From Natrinema hispanicum (lineage in GTDB: Archaea; Halobacteriota; Halobacteria; Halobacteriales; Natrialbaceae): 64,000 bases of DNA. Every line of letters begins with the position of its first letter. Within the stretch, counting starts at the first letter, position 1. The DNA is taken from contig NZ_SHMP01000008.1 of the NCBI RefSeq assembly GCF_004217335.1, forward strand, positions 124,001 through 188,000, given 5' to 3'. A model generated the notes under the pieces. The model saw nothing but the letters and a program-made list of their open reading frames with translations. It was not told the DNA's origin and ran no database searches. A program made the translations under genes and the position numbers. Of the stretch, positions 34,995-42,982 are shown one piece after another.

Positions 34995-35420
34995 TGGGCG
35001 CTCACGTTGACCTCCTCCACGCCCTGAAGGACGTGGAATCCGACCATCGGATTTCCGCCGAGTGTAGCGTTCGAGGTACCAACCCGCACTCGAGGGGAAC
35101 CGGCAGCATACCGGAGGAACTCTCGTTTCCGCCCCTGTATAGGGCTGTGGCCCGGTCAATGAGGTCGGTCGAGAGGCATTGCCTCTCGTGATCACGAAAA
35201 TCTCCGATTTTCGAACGACCCCATCGGAATCCATGTCATCGCCGTGCGAACCACTGCTGGTTCGCCACCCCTTGTGGTTCGGGGACGGCATCTCACCGAT
35301 TCCGTAGCACTCCGTGTTACACGAGGCCACAGCAAAACGGTTGCGGTGGGAAATCCGGCAGCCACCGTCCGTGGTTCGTGGCCGGTGTGTCCGCTCACCC
35401 CCTCCTGTTCGCTCCTCGGT
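34995..35420 (-). mobile_element. Relic right end of an IS200/IS605 (TnpB) element
   Basis: No coding gene, but on the minus strand the region ends in the hairpin-forming CCACGTCC...GGGCGTGG followed by GAGGTCAA (35005-35040), preceded by a structured GC-rich stretch with several short stems (e.g. GAAAATC/GATTTTC near 35200 and GAGAGGCA/TGCCTCTC near 35170-35190). This layout is familiar from the 3' ends of haloarchaeal IS1341-type elements, where the guide RNA is made. The tnpB gene itself is gone. Whether the RNA is still transcribed cannot be told. Confidence 0.5.
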
Positions 35421-35666
35421 TCCGACAAGCGTCGGAACACTCGTCGCTCACGGGAAGACGGGGGTATGCGCTCGTCTCTCTATCAGAACAGTTGGGGCTG
35501 AGCAACTCGAGTAAGGCATCCTCAACATACTTCACGATCTGTATAGTCGATGTTGCACGCTTTCTGAGAAGGAAATAGTATATAGAATTTTCAGTAGATG
35601 ACCAGAGACCGCGTTGGACCACTCGTGAAACACGATGTGCAAGCTATGTGCATCGAGGCGAAACGA

Positions 35667-35694
35667 TTATACATTTGTGTGCAGAATCTGCACA
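35667..35694 (+). promoter_or_regulatory. TATA box and palindromic operator of the toxin-antitoxin operon
   Basis: TTATACAT (35667-35674) lies 25-32 bases before the antitoxin ATG. Directly after it is a perfect 17-bp palindrome, TGTGCAGA-A-TCTGCACA (35678-35694), ending 4 bases before the ATG. Two further half-sites (ATGTGCA) occur at about 35635-35651. Position between TATA box and a leaderless start is ideal for repression by the ribbon-helix-helix antitoxin. Confidence 0.65.
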
Positions 35695-35698
35695 TAGA

Positions 35699-36067
35699 AT
35701 GAGCGCGAGTGATGACCCCCGTCGAGTCCACTTTCAGTCCCCAAAGTACCTCGTCGAACGACTCGACGCGATCGCGGACCTCTTCGACAAGGATCGGACG
35801 GATCTCCTCGTCGAAGCCATCCGTGAATATCTCGCAGACACCGCCGAGGACGAGACGTTTCAGGAACTAGTGGCAACGAAATACTACGACGACCAACTCG
35901 AATTCGAGACGGTCAAACAGCTCGTTGGTGCTGAGACCGCCCAACGGCTCCGTCTTTTGAAGGCCGATCTCGAGGACGAACCGCTCGATCTCGCTGCACC
36001 CGACGACGACATCGATATCTACGGTCCCGACGCGACGGCGGGTGATACCGACGCTAGTCAGCGATGA
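35699..36067 (+). CDS. Ribbon-helix-helix antitoxin
   Basis: 122-aa acidic protein. N-terminal part (RRVHFQSPKYLVERLDAIAD, then LFDKDRTDLLVEAIREYLAD) is a ribbon-helix-helix DNA-binding fold; the C-terminal half (ATKYYDDQLEFETVKQLVGA onward) would bind the toxin. ATG 35699 is preferred over an upstream GTG (35648) because the TATA box and operator lie between them. Overlaps the PIN-domain gene by 4 bases (ATGA), the usual antitoxin-toxin order. Confidence 0.8.
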   Translation: MSASDDPRRVHFQSPKYLVERLDAIADLFDKDRTDLLVEAIREYLADTAEDETFQELVATKYYDDQLEFETVKQLVGAETAQRLRLLKADLEDEPLDLAAPDDDIDIYGPDATAGDTDASQR

Positions 36068-36633
36068 GCAGGCCGCGTCTGCGGACGGTTGTCGCGGATA
36101 CGAGTGCGCTTGTCAGTCTCGCTGTCCCCCGTGCTGATGCTGACTACGACACTGACACGGCTCCGGACCCCCTCCAGTATCTCCTCACCTCGTGTGCAGT
36201 GTCCGTACCGCCAGAAGTCATCACAGAGCTCCGTGATATCACCCAGTATCAAGACGTTCACAGCGCTGCAGCGACCAACGTCCTGGCGGCCCGCGACCAT
36301 TACACGGTTGAGGATCCGTATCAGCAAGCCGATACACCCGAGTCACGACCGACGTTCGGTCTTGATGATGGCGAAACCGACGGAATCGTTCTCGCAAACG
36401 CGCTCGATGTCGATGGATTTCTCACCGACGAATTCGGTGGGACGAATTTCGCGCTCATTCATGCCGTACTGCAAGGTCCGCGTATCGTCCCGACACCACG
36501 GCTGATCTATGACTACGCCCGGAACGAGCATATGACTCACGAGGAAGCATGGACACTCATCATGACGATCAGCCCACATCGAAGCTGGGAAAACAGCCCC
36601 TACGTCGCACAATTGCTCAGTCTTTTGGAGTAG
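36064..36633 (+). CDS. PIN-domain toxin
   Basis: 189-aa PIN-like RNase. Acidic residues of the active site are recognisable: Asp12 in VVADTSALVSLA, Glu51/Glu55 in PPEVITEL, the LDDGETDGIVLAN cluster (101-106) and Asp122 in GFLTDEFGG. It is longer than VapC (about 130), with a C-terminal extension (YDYARNEHMTHEEAWTLIMT onward), as in a haloarchaeal PIN subgroup. Translational coupling to a ribbon-helix-helix gene supports a toxin-antitoxin function; a role in mobile-element maintenance is possible next to the TnpB relic. Confidence 0.8.
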   Translation: MSRPRLRTVVADTSALVSLAVPRADADYDTDTAPDPLQYLLTSCAVSVPPEVITELRDITQYQDVHSAAATNVLAARDHYTVEDPYQQADTPESRPTFGLDDGETDGIVLANALDVDGFLTDEFGGTNFALIHAVLQGPRIVPTPRLIYDYARNEHMTHEEAWTLIMTISPHRSWENSPYVAQLLSLLE

Positions 36634-36713
36634 TTCATGTTTCGTTCCCGTCAGTTCGTCCCGGCACTCCTCGAGGCAGACATGAAGGTCGTGTCACTCG
36701 ACAGTCGAGCGAG

Positions 36714-37793
36714 TCAGTCCATATCCGGTTTGACGAGGATTTTGACGTGATCGCTTTCGGGATCGATAAGCCGCTCGAACCCGTTGGCGACGATCTCATC
36801 GAGGCCAATTCGGCTGGTGATGAACGGCTCCGGGTCGAGGCGGCCGTCGGCAAGCATCTCGATTACCATTCCGTACTCTTCGTCGGATCGCGGGCCACCG
36901 AGATAGGCGAGCGTTCCGGTCACGGTCCGTTCGCCGAGGACAAGGGTATTCAGATGCGTATTCACTTCTTCTTCCCAGATACTTACGATGGTTGTACGGC
37001 CGCTTGGTGCCGTGCTTTCGATGGCTGCGTTAAACGAGGGTTCGACGCCCGCGACCTCGAACGTGATGTCGGCACCGCCGTCCGTGTGCGAGTGGATATA
37101 CTCGACGGGGTCGGTCGTCGATGGATCGACGAGTTCCGTCGCACCACAGTCCGCTGCGCGGTCGCGCCTGGCGTCGCGCGGTTCGGAGACGAAAATCGTT
37201 CCCGCACCGGCCACGCGAGCACACTGGATGACCGCCAGGCCAATGGGTCCACTCCCGAATACGGCAACAGCATCGCCTGCCTGAAGTCCGGAGCGGCGGA
37301 CTGCGTGCAGTCCCACGCTCAGTGGCTCGACTAGCGCGCCGTGTTCGACGGGAACGTCCTCCCCGAGCGGGACGGCGTGTTCTGCATCGACGACTGCGCT
37401 TTCGGCGAATCCACCGCTCCCGCCGGACAAGCCGATAAATCCAATCGACTCACAGATGTGGTAGTTCCCCTCTCGGCACTGCCGGCACTCACCGCAGGAG
37501 AGGATGGGATTAACTGCGACGGCGTCACCGACGGCCAGGTCCGTCACGGACTCGCCGACCTCCGCGATGGTGCCACTGTACTCGTGACCCATCCTGATCG
37601 GAGCTGCCTCCCCAGAGACGGGGTGGGGGTCGTCCTCCGGAACGAAAATCGGACCAGCGGTGTATTCGTGGAGATCCGACCCACAGATGCCACAGGAATC
37701 GACGTCGATTCGGACCTCGTCCGCACCGACCGCTCCCGCTTCTACCTCTTCGACACGAATGTCTTTCTGTCCGTGATATGTTGCTGCTTGCAT
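36714..37793 (-). CDS. Zinc alcohol dehydrogenase, 2,3-butanediol dehydrogenase type
   Basis: 359-aa medium-chain dehydrogenase. Catalytic zinc region CGICGSDLHEY, GHEYSG, structural zinc cysteines in CGECRQCREGNYHIC, and NAD-binding GSGPIGLAV with GAGTIFVSEP. The insert AGPIFVPEDDPHPVSGEAAP between the two zinc motifs is typical of the (R,R)-butanediol/acetoin dehydrogenase group, though sorbitol or threonine dehydrogenase activity cannot be excluded. No partner gene is adjacent. An AT-rich TTTAATT about 30 bases upstream of the start is a likely TATA box. Confidence 0.85.
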   Translation of the reverse strand: MQAATYHGQKDIRVEEVEAGAVGADEVRIDVDSCGICGSDLHEYTAGPIFVPEDDPHPVSGEAAPIRMGHEYSGTIAEVGESVTDLAVGDAVAVNPILSCGECRQCREGNYHICESIGFIGLSGGSGGFAESAVVDAEHAVPLGEDVPVEHGALVEPLSVGLHAVRRSGLQAGDAVAVFGSGPIGLAVIQCARVAGAGTIFVSEPRDARRDRAADCGATELVDPSTTDPVEYIHSHTDGGADITFEVAGVEPSFNAAIESTAPSGRTTIVSIWEEEVNTHLNTLVLGERTVTGTLAYLGGPRSDEEYGMVIEMLADGRLDPEPFITSRIGLDEIVANGFERLIDPESDHVKILVKPDMD

Positions 37794-37912
37794 AGCAACA
37801 TATAATTACATTCAAGCACAATTAAATCCCTACTCACGGCGGTTGATAGATTGTCGTCCTGATCCGTACGAGCCAACAGCGCAACTGAACGTCACTGCAG
37901 ACCCGATCGCAT

Positions 37913-37934
37913 AGCTATCATGCAGCTATCATGC
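37913..37934 (+). repeat. Tandem 11-bp repeat
   Basis: AGCTATCATGC occurs twice in exact tandem, immediately followed by AATCGG. CATGCAATCGG recurs at 38511-38521, at the edge of another palindromic repeat copy. Confidence 0.6.
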
Positions 37935-37944
37935 AATCGGTGTC

Positions 37945-38030
37945 TCATACGAACTACTGGAAGTCATTTCCGGCATACCCACATGACAGGCCGCGGGTGC
38001 GCCGGGAAACAGTGACAGCAGAATCACTCA
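37945..38030 (+). repeat. Short palindromic repeat, copy 2 (86 bp)
   Basis: Begins TCATACG and ends ACTCA. Shares TTTCCGG, GCGGGTGCGCCGGGAA and GACAGCAGA in the same order and spacing as copy 1, and is exactly the same length. Located between the 5' side of the butanediol dehydrogenase gene and the 3' end of the SMR gene. Confidence 0.6.
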
Positions 38031-38169
38031 TTTCACTTGTGACGCAGTTGATCACGGTACAGCGCCGTTGAAACACCCAATTTGTGATAGTTCTCAGAAA
38101 CCGTACTGAATACACAGCGCATATACCGCCGTATTCGAGGCGATGGGCGAGTCCGACACCAGAAACGAG

Positions 38170-38493
38170 TTAGTGACCACCAGATGCGAGGTGGAGACCG
38201 ACGATACCGACGACAATTACGCCGATAAACGTAATCCGGGGAAGGCTGGCTGGTTCGTCGAAGAGGAAAATTCCAAGCGAAGCGGTTCCAACGGCTCCAA
38301 TACCGGTCCAAACCGCGTACGCCGTGCCGACAGGGAGGTCGTTGACGGCCTGCGCGAGCAGGAGCATACTGATGACAAGGGCGATGGCGGTTCCAAGCGT
38401 GGGCACTGGTCTTGAGAGCCCGTCAGAGTATTGAAGTCCAATTGCCCAGCCGATTTCGAACAATCCCGCGATGATCAGGATGTACCACGACAT
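38170..38493 (-). CDS. Small multidrug resistance (SMR) family transporter, SugE/Gdx-like
   Basis: 107-aa protein with four hydrophobic helices. N-terminal WYILIIAGLFEIGWAIGLQY carries the membrane-embedded Glu of the SMR family in the context seen in the SugE/Gdx branch, which exports guanidinium; helix 3 reads GTAYAVWTGIGAVGTASLGI. Stand-alone rather than one of a pair. It is flanked on both sides by copies of the same palindromic repeat. Substrate is inferred from the subfamily motif. Confidence 0.88.
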   Translation of the reverse strand: MSWYILIIAGLFEIGWAIGLQYSDGLSRPVPTLGTAIALVISMLLLAQAVNDLPVGTAYAVWTGIGAVGTASLGIFLFDEPASLPRITFIGVIVVGIVGLHLASGGH

Positions 38494-38509
38494 TTCACCG
38501 CCGATCTAC

Positions 38510-38597
38510 TCATGCAATCGGGCTATAGGTTCTGCTATCCGCCTGTTTCTGGCAGACTATTGTACGGAACTAGAAACAGTGATAGCAGACCGTCTCA
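38510..38597 (+). repeat. Short palindromic repeat, copy 3 (88 bp)
   Basis: Arms TCTGCTATC...CTGTTTCT and AGAAACAG...GATAGCAGA pair perfectly apart from short spacers; the right end GATAGCAGACCGTCTCA matches copies 1 and 5 at 15 of 17 bases. It starts 17 bases upstream of the SMR start and its last three bases (TCA) are the stop codon of the Lrp-family gene. Confidence 0.65.
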
Positions 38598-39137
38598 GTC
38601 GTTTGCCGGCTGGCGTTGGTCTCCGAAGATCCGCTCTAGATCCTCGTCGTCGTAGTTGACCAGCAGGCGGTCCTCGTCTTTGAACGTCCGCAGCACAATG
38701 TTCGTCGTCGAGTTGTCCACGCCCTCGGTCTGGATGATCTCCTCCATCAGTTTCTGGAGATGCTCGTGATCGCGAACGCGCGATAACACGTAGAACGACA
38801 TCTCACCGAGCATGAAGAAGACTCGCTGAACGCCCGAGAGACCGGCAATCTTCTCAGCAACCTCCTCGTACCCGGGACCGTCGTAATCGGCGTTGATCTC
38901 GGTGATCGCCGTCAATTCGAGGCCGAGTTTCTGGGGGTCGAGTTGGGCTATCTCTCCTTTCACGATGTCCTTCTCCCGATAGTTCTCCATGCGATAGTAA
39001 ATCGTAGAGGTACTGACGTCGAGTTCCTCGCTTAGTTCGTCGACGTCGATATCCCCGTTTTCGTCAAGCCGGCGGAGAATCTGGAAGTCCACCTCGTCGA
39101 GCGCTACCTTCGGCATCGATTGGTTGTTGGCATTCAT
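38595..39137 (-). CDS. Lrp/AsnC-family transcriptional regulator
   Basis: 180-aa regulator: helix-turn-helix (LDEVDFQILRRLDENGDIDV then DELSEELDVSTSTIYYRMEN) and a ligand-sensing RAM/AsnC domain (LGLELTAITEINADYDGPGY onward). A conserved acidic tail follows. Two starts are possible: ATG 39137 and ATG 39116; an AT-rich box (CATATTAA) near 39145 fits the second better. It lies directly downstream of the nitrilase gene in the same direction and is the obvious local regulator for the catabolic operon. The stop codon belongs to the palindromic repeat. Confidence 0.9.
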   Translation of the reverse strand: MNANNQSMPKVALDEVDFQILRRLDENGDIDVDELSEELDVSTSTIYYRMENYREKDIVKGEIAQLDPQKLGLELTAITEINADYDGPGYEEVAEKIAGLSGVQRVFFMLGEMSFYVLSRVRDHEHLQKLMEEIIQTEGVDNSTTNIVLRTFKDEDRLLVNYDDEDLERIFGDQRQPAND

Positions 39138-39212
39138 CTCGTTAATATGTTAGGTTCGTTCCGATCGTCGCGGAATTTGATTGGAAGACTCCCAACCGGA
39201 TCGCGTATACGA

Positions 39213-40001
39213 TCACTGTCGGACCGCATCAGCGTCGATCACCGGACGGTCCGTGCGCATCGGGTTCCGTTCATGCTCGGCCGCGACGACGCCGGGATCG
39301 AGTGTGACAGCGGCCTGTCCGGGGCCGGTTCCCAGCTCGACGACCGTCGCCCCATCCGGTTCGATCACCGTGCTGTGTCCACAGAACGTGGTCCCGGCCT
39401 CCGTGCCGGCGCGGTTGCAGCCAATCACGTACGCGCCCTGTTCGACTGCACGCGCGGGCAACAGCGTGTGCCAGTCGCGTTCCATCCGGATCGTCCAGGC
39501 GGCGATATTGATCACGACGTCACACTCGGCACGCGCAAGCGCCAGACTCGCAGCGGGAAAGTTCAGATCGTAACAGATCTGGATACCGACCCGACCGAAC
39601 GGTGCGTCGACGACGGTGTACGCATCACCGGCCGTGTAGTGTGTGGCCTCGTCGTTCCAGAGGTGGCGCTTGTCGTAGCGTGCACGCACAGTACCGTCGG
39701 CGTCGAGCCAGACCGCACAATTGTAGACATCGTCGCCGTCCTGGACAGGCATCCCGAACAGCACCGCGGTCCCAGCGTCGGACGCAGCCGCACTTAGCGC
39801 CTCGGTCGTCGGACCCGGAATGGGTTCCGCGACGTCGTGGAGGTCCTCGAAGACGTGATACCCTGTCGTTGCGAGTTCCGGGAACACGACCAGCTCCGCG
39901 TCGGCGGCGGCGATCGCCTCTGCCATCCGGTCGAGCGTTCCGTCATCTGCCGGGCCGAGCGTGCTGTCGAACTGGACCACACTGGCTGTGAATCGCTTCA
40001 T
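39213..40001 (-). CDS. Carbon-nitrogen hydrolase (nitrilase superfamily)
   Basis: 262-aa hydrolase of amides or nitriles with the triad Glu42 (VVFPELATTG), Lys111 (RARYDKRHLW) and Cys143 (GIQICYDLNFP) complete. Sequence around these residues is closest in type to aliphatic amidase/omega-amidase members. The gene overlaps the upstream enoyl-CoA hydratase gene by 4 bases and is the last enzyme of the four-gene operon, so its product or substrate should be the acid handled by the CoA-dependent enzymes. Confidence 0.9.
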   Translation of the reverse strand: MKRFTASVVQFDSTLGPADDGTLDRMAEAIAAADAELVVFPELATTGYHVFEDLHDVAEPIPGPTTEALSAAASDAGTAVLFGMPVQDGDDVYNCAVWLDADGTVRARYDKRHLWNDEATHYTAGDAYTVVDAPFGRVGIQICYDLNFPAASLALARAECDVVINIAAWTIRMERDWHTLLPARAVEQGAYVIGCNRAGTEAGTTFCGHSTVIEPDGATVVELGTGPGQAAVTLDPGVVAAEHERNPMRTDRPVIDADAVRQ

Positions 40002-40795
40002 CGTCCCTCGAACTCCGGTTCCCGGTCCTCCTGGAAGGCAGCGACCGCCTCCTCGTGGTCAGCCGTCTGTGAACAGATCCGCTGTGCGCGAGTGGCATCC
40101 TCGAGTGCGCACTCGAGGTCCACATCGAAGCTCTCGTTGACGAGCCGCTTGCTCTGGGCAAGTGCGATCGGTGGACGGCCGGCAAGTTGGTCTGCAAATG
40201 CTGCGGCCGCGTCGAGTAGCTCGTCCGCGGGGACCTGTTCGCGTGCGAGGTCCCACTCGACGATTTCCTCACCGGCGAGTTTCCGGCCGGTGAAGATGAG
40301 TTCCTTCGCGCGTGCCTCGCCGATCAGTCGCGGCAAGAGGAACGCACCGCCGTCGCCGGGGACGAACCCGACGTCGATGAACGTCTCACCGATGACGCCC
40401 TCGTCGCTGACGATACGGAAGTCACAGGCGAGTGCCGTATCACAGCCGGCACCGAGCGCGTAGCCGTTGACCGCCGCGATGACGGCCGTGTCGATTCCGC
40501 GGATCGTTCGGACGACGTTCTGGAACAGCCCCAATCCCGTCTCGTACTCTGCGAAATCCATCTCCGGGGTCAGGGGCATGTCGTTCAGATCCACGCCGGC
40601 ACAGAACGCGTCACCAGCGCCCGTGAGAACGATCGCACGGATCTCGTCTCGCTCGTCTAAGCGCTCGAACGCTTCAACTGCCCCTCGAAGCAGGGGTTCG
40701 TTGTACGCGTTCATCGCATCGGGCCGGTCGTAGGTGACGCGAGCGACGTGGTCGTTGGTCTGTTCGACGTGCAGTGGTGCGTCGATTTCAATCAT
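39998..40795 (-). CDS. Enoyl-CoA hydratase/isomerase family protein (first copy)
   Basis: 265-aa crotonase-fold enzyme. Oxyanion-hole segments GAGDAFCAGVDLN and VNGYALGAGCDTALACDFRI, then FIDVGFVPGDGGAFLLPRLI, are visible; the C-terminus AFQEDREPEFEGR is the usual ending. Start at ATG 40795, overlapping the stop of the acyl-CoA synthetase gene by 8 bases; an upstream in-frame start would lie within that gene. Crotonases include hydratases, isomerases and hydrolases, so the reaction is open. Confidence 0.88.
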   Translation of the reverse strand: MIEIDAPLHVEQTNDHVARVTYDRPDAMNAYNEPLLRGAVEAFERLDERDEIRAIVLTGAGDAFCAGVDLNDMPLTPEMDFAEYETGLGLFQNVVRTIRGIDTAVIAAVNGYALGAGCDTALACDFRIVSDEGVIGETFIDVGFVPGDGGAFLLPRLIGEARAKELIFTGRKLAGEEIVEWDLAREQVPADELLDAAAAFADQLAGRPPIALAQSKRLVNESFDVDLECALEDATRAQRICSQTADHEEAVAAFQEDREPEFEGR

Positions 40796-42980
40796 CGGTC
40801 GTACCTCGCGAAATGGGTGCTTCGCCGTCGACTCGGGCAGTGCCATCCGACTCGAGCGTAATCGCGGCATCGACGACTTCGACGCCATCGTCGGTAGCGA
40901 AGACTGGATTTAGGTCCAGTTCGGACACCGACGGATTGGCTTCGACGAATTCGGAGACTGCGACCAGCAGGTCGACGACCGCGTCGCGGTCTACGGGTTG
41001 GTTCCCGCGTGCGCCGTCGAGCAACTCTTGAGCGTCGATATCCTCGAGCAGCCATCGAGCGTCGGTTTCGGTAAGCGGCAGTGCCCGGAACGCGACGTCT
41101 TCCAGTACCTCGACGAAGACACCGCCGAGGCCACACATGACCACGGGGCCGAATTGGTCGTCGTCGACGACGCCGACGATGAGTTCGACGCCAGCGTCGG
41201 CCATCGGTGAGACGAGCACGCCGTCTATCTGTGCGCCGGGATCGTAGTCGCGGGCCGCCGCGAGCAGGTCGTCGTAGGTGTCGCTGGCCGCCTCAGTTGA
41301 CACCTCGAGTGCGACGCCGCCAGCCTCCGACTTGTGGACGATGTCGGGCGAGACGATCTTCATTGCGACCGGCCCGTCGACTGACGCTGCGGCGTCCCGT
41401 GCGTCGCCCGAGCTCGTCGCGAGTTCGAACGGCGTGATCGGGAGATCGGCCTCCAACAGCGCTTGCTTGGACTCGAACTCCGAGAGCTGCGTCCGACCGC
41501 TGGCGAGCGCATCGCTGATCGTCTCGGCCGTGTCAGTCGTCCCGGTAAGCCGGAAGTCGCTGCTCTCGGTGGCGGCTGCGACGCGCTCGCCGTACGTTGC
41601 CATGGCCTCGAGGCTCGCTGTCGCGACATCGAGCGATTCGACGACCGGAATCCCGTTTTCACGCAGGACTGCGTGCGGGTCCGTGTCGAATCCTTCGTAG
41701 GCGCTTTGGACGACGAGCGGTTTCTCGTGTTCGGCCGCGAGGTCGGCCAGATCGTCTGCCGCCTCGATCTCGACATCGGTGTACTGTTCGGCAAAGCGGA
41801 TGCCATAGCCCCCGAAGAGGCCGGAAAGCATGAGCGCGTCCACGTTCGGATCGGCGATGATGGCTTCCGCGCAGTCGACGAACACGGACTGATCCTCGTC
41901 CGTGCCGCCTGCAACGTCCACTGGATTGACGACGCTGGCCGCGTCCGGGAGGACGTCTTGGAGTTTGTCCTGTGCCTCATCCGTGAGTTGCGGGATGGCA
42001 AGTCCGCGTTCGGCGAGGGCGTCCGCTGCGAGCGTGGCATGGCCGCCGCCGTCCGCAAGGATCGCGACATTCTCGCCGTCGGCGCTGGGAAGCGACGAGA
42101 GTGCGTTCGCGACCGACAGGAGTTCGTCCGAGCGCTCGACGCTGACGACGCCCGCCTGTTCGAGAACAGCATCGGTCACCGCGGCGTCGCCGGCCAGCGA
42201 TCCGGTGTGCGAGGAGGCCGAGCGCTTGCCGACGTCAGACCGCCCGCTTTTCAGGACAACGATCGGCGTGTCCGTGGTTACGTCGCGGGCCTGCTCGAGG
42301 AAGGCCCGGCCGTCGCTCATGCCCTCGACGTAGCAGACGATCGCATCGGTTTCGGGGTCGTCGTCGAAGAAAGGCAGGTATTCGTGGAACTGGAGATCGG
42401 CCTCGTTCCCGACGCCGACGTAGTGGCTGAAGCCGACGCCCTCTCGGGTGGCGGCCTCGGTGAACAGCGAGATCGCCATGTTCCCGCTCTGACAGAGCAG
42501 CGCGAGGTTTCCCTCGGGGACCGTGTCCGCGCCGACGAGGTTCAGGCCCTGGTGGACGTTGATCATCCCGGAGGTGTTCGGACCGATCAGTCTGACCCCG
42601 TGCTCGCGCGCGAGAGAGACGATCTCATCTTCGAGTTGCTGGCCGTCTTCGCCGGCTTCTCCGAATCCGACGGCGATGACTACCGCGCCCGCCAAATCGG
42701 TGTCCGCACAGTCCTCGAGGATCTGCGGGACGACCGGTGCCGGGGTAACGATGAGCGCGAGGTCGACGCGGCCAGGGATTGCGGAGACGGTCGGGTAGAC
42801 CTCGAGGCCACGGATCTCGTCAGCGGAGGGGTTGACCGGATATATCTCGCCCTCGTAACCGCCTTCCTGAAGCGTCTCAATGGCTTGATAGCCCCGTTTC
42901 GTCTCGTCGGTGGACGCGCCGACGATGGCGACCGAGTCGGGGTCCATAATTCGGTCGATGTCAGTCGAACAGTCCGACAC
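40788..42980 (-). CDS. Acyl-CoA synthetase (ADP-forming), fused subunits
   Basis: 730-aa enzyme converting acyl-CoA, ADP and phosphate to acid and ATP, or the reverse. N-terminal CoA-binding domain (PDSVAIVGASTDETKRGYQA), CoA-ligase domain with the phosphohistidine in KRSASSHTGSLAGDAAVTDA, and a C-terminal ATP-grasp domain (GPVAMKIVSPDIVHKSEAGG then VMCGLGGVFVEVLEDVAFR). Alpha and beta parts are fused, as usual in haloarchaea. GTG start 2 bases after the stop of the second hydratase gene. Substrate unknown; neighbours suggest a short or branched enoyl or amino acid derivative. Confidence 0.93.
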   Translation of the reverse strand: MSDCSTDIDRIMDPDSVAIVGASTDETKRGYQAIETLQEGGYEGEIYPVNPSADEIRGLEVYPTVSAIPGRVDLALIVTPAPVVPQILEDCADTDLAGAVVIAVGFGEAGEDGQQLEDEIVSLAREHGVRLIGPNTSGMINVHQGLNLVGADTVPEGNLALLCQSGNMAISLFTEAATREGVGFSHYVGVGNEADLQFHEYLPFFDDDPETDAIVCYVEGMSDGRAFLEQARDVTTDTPIVVLKSGRSDVGKRSASSHTGSLAGDAAVTDAVLEQAGVVSVERSDELLSVANALSSLPSADGENVAILADGGGHATLAADALAERGLAIPQLTDEAQDKLQDVLPDAASVVNPVDVAGGTDEDQSVFVDCAEAIIADPNVDALMLSGLFGGYGIRFAEQYTDVEIEAADDLADLAAEHEKPLVVQSAYEGFDTDPHAVLRENGIPVVESLDVATASLEAMATYGERVAAATESSDFRLTGTTDTAETISDALASGRTQLSEFESKQALLEADLPITPFELATSSGDARDAAASVDGPVAMKIVSPDIVHKSEAGGVALEVSTEAASDTYDDLLAAARDYDPGAQIDGVLVSPMADAGVELIVGVVDDDQFGPVVMCGLGGVFVEVLEDVAFRALPLTETDARWLLEDIDAQELLDGARGNQPVDRDAVVDLLVAVSEFVEANPSVSELDLNPVFATDDGVEVVDAAITLESDGTARVDGEAPISRGTTDD

Positions 42981-42982
42981 AG

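Noticed and set aside
34815..35330. Minus-strand open frame of about 171 codons across the TnpB relic
   Set aside because: It crosses the tfx 3' end and a structured non-coding element end; no TnpB motif is present.
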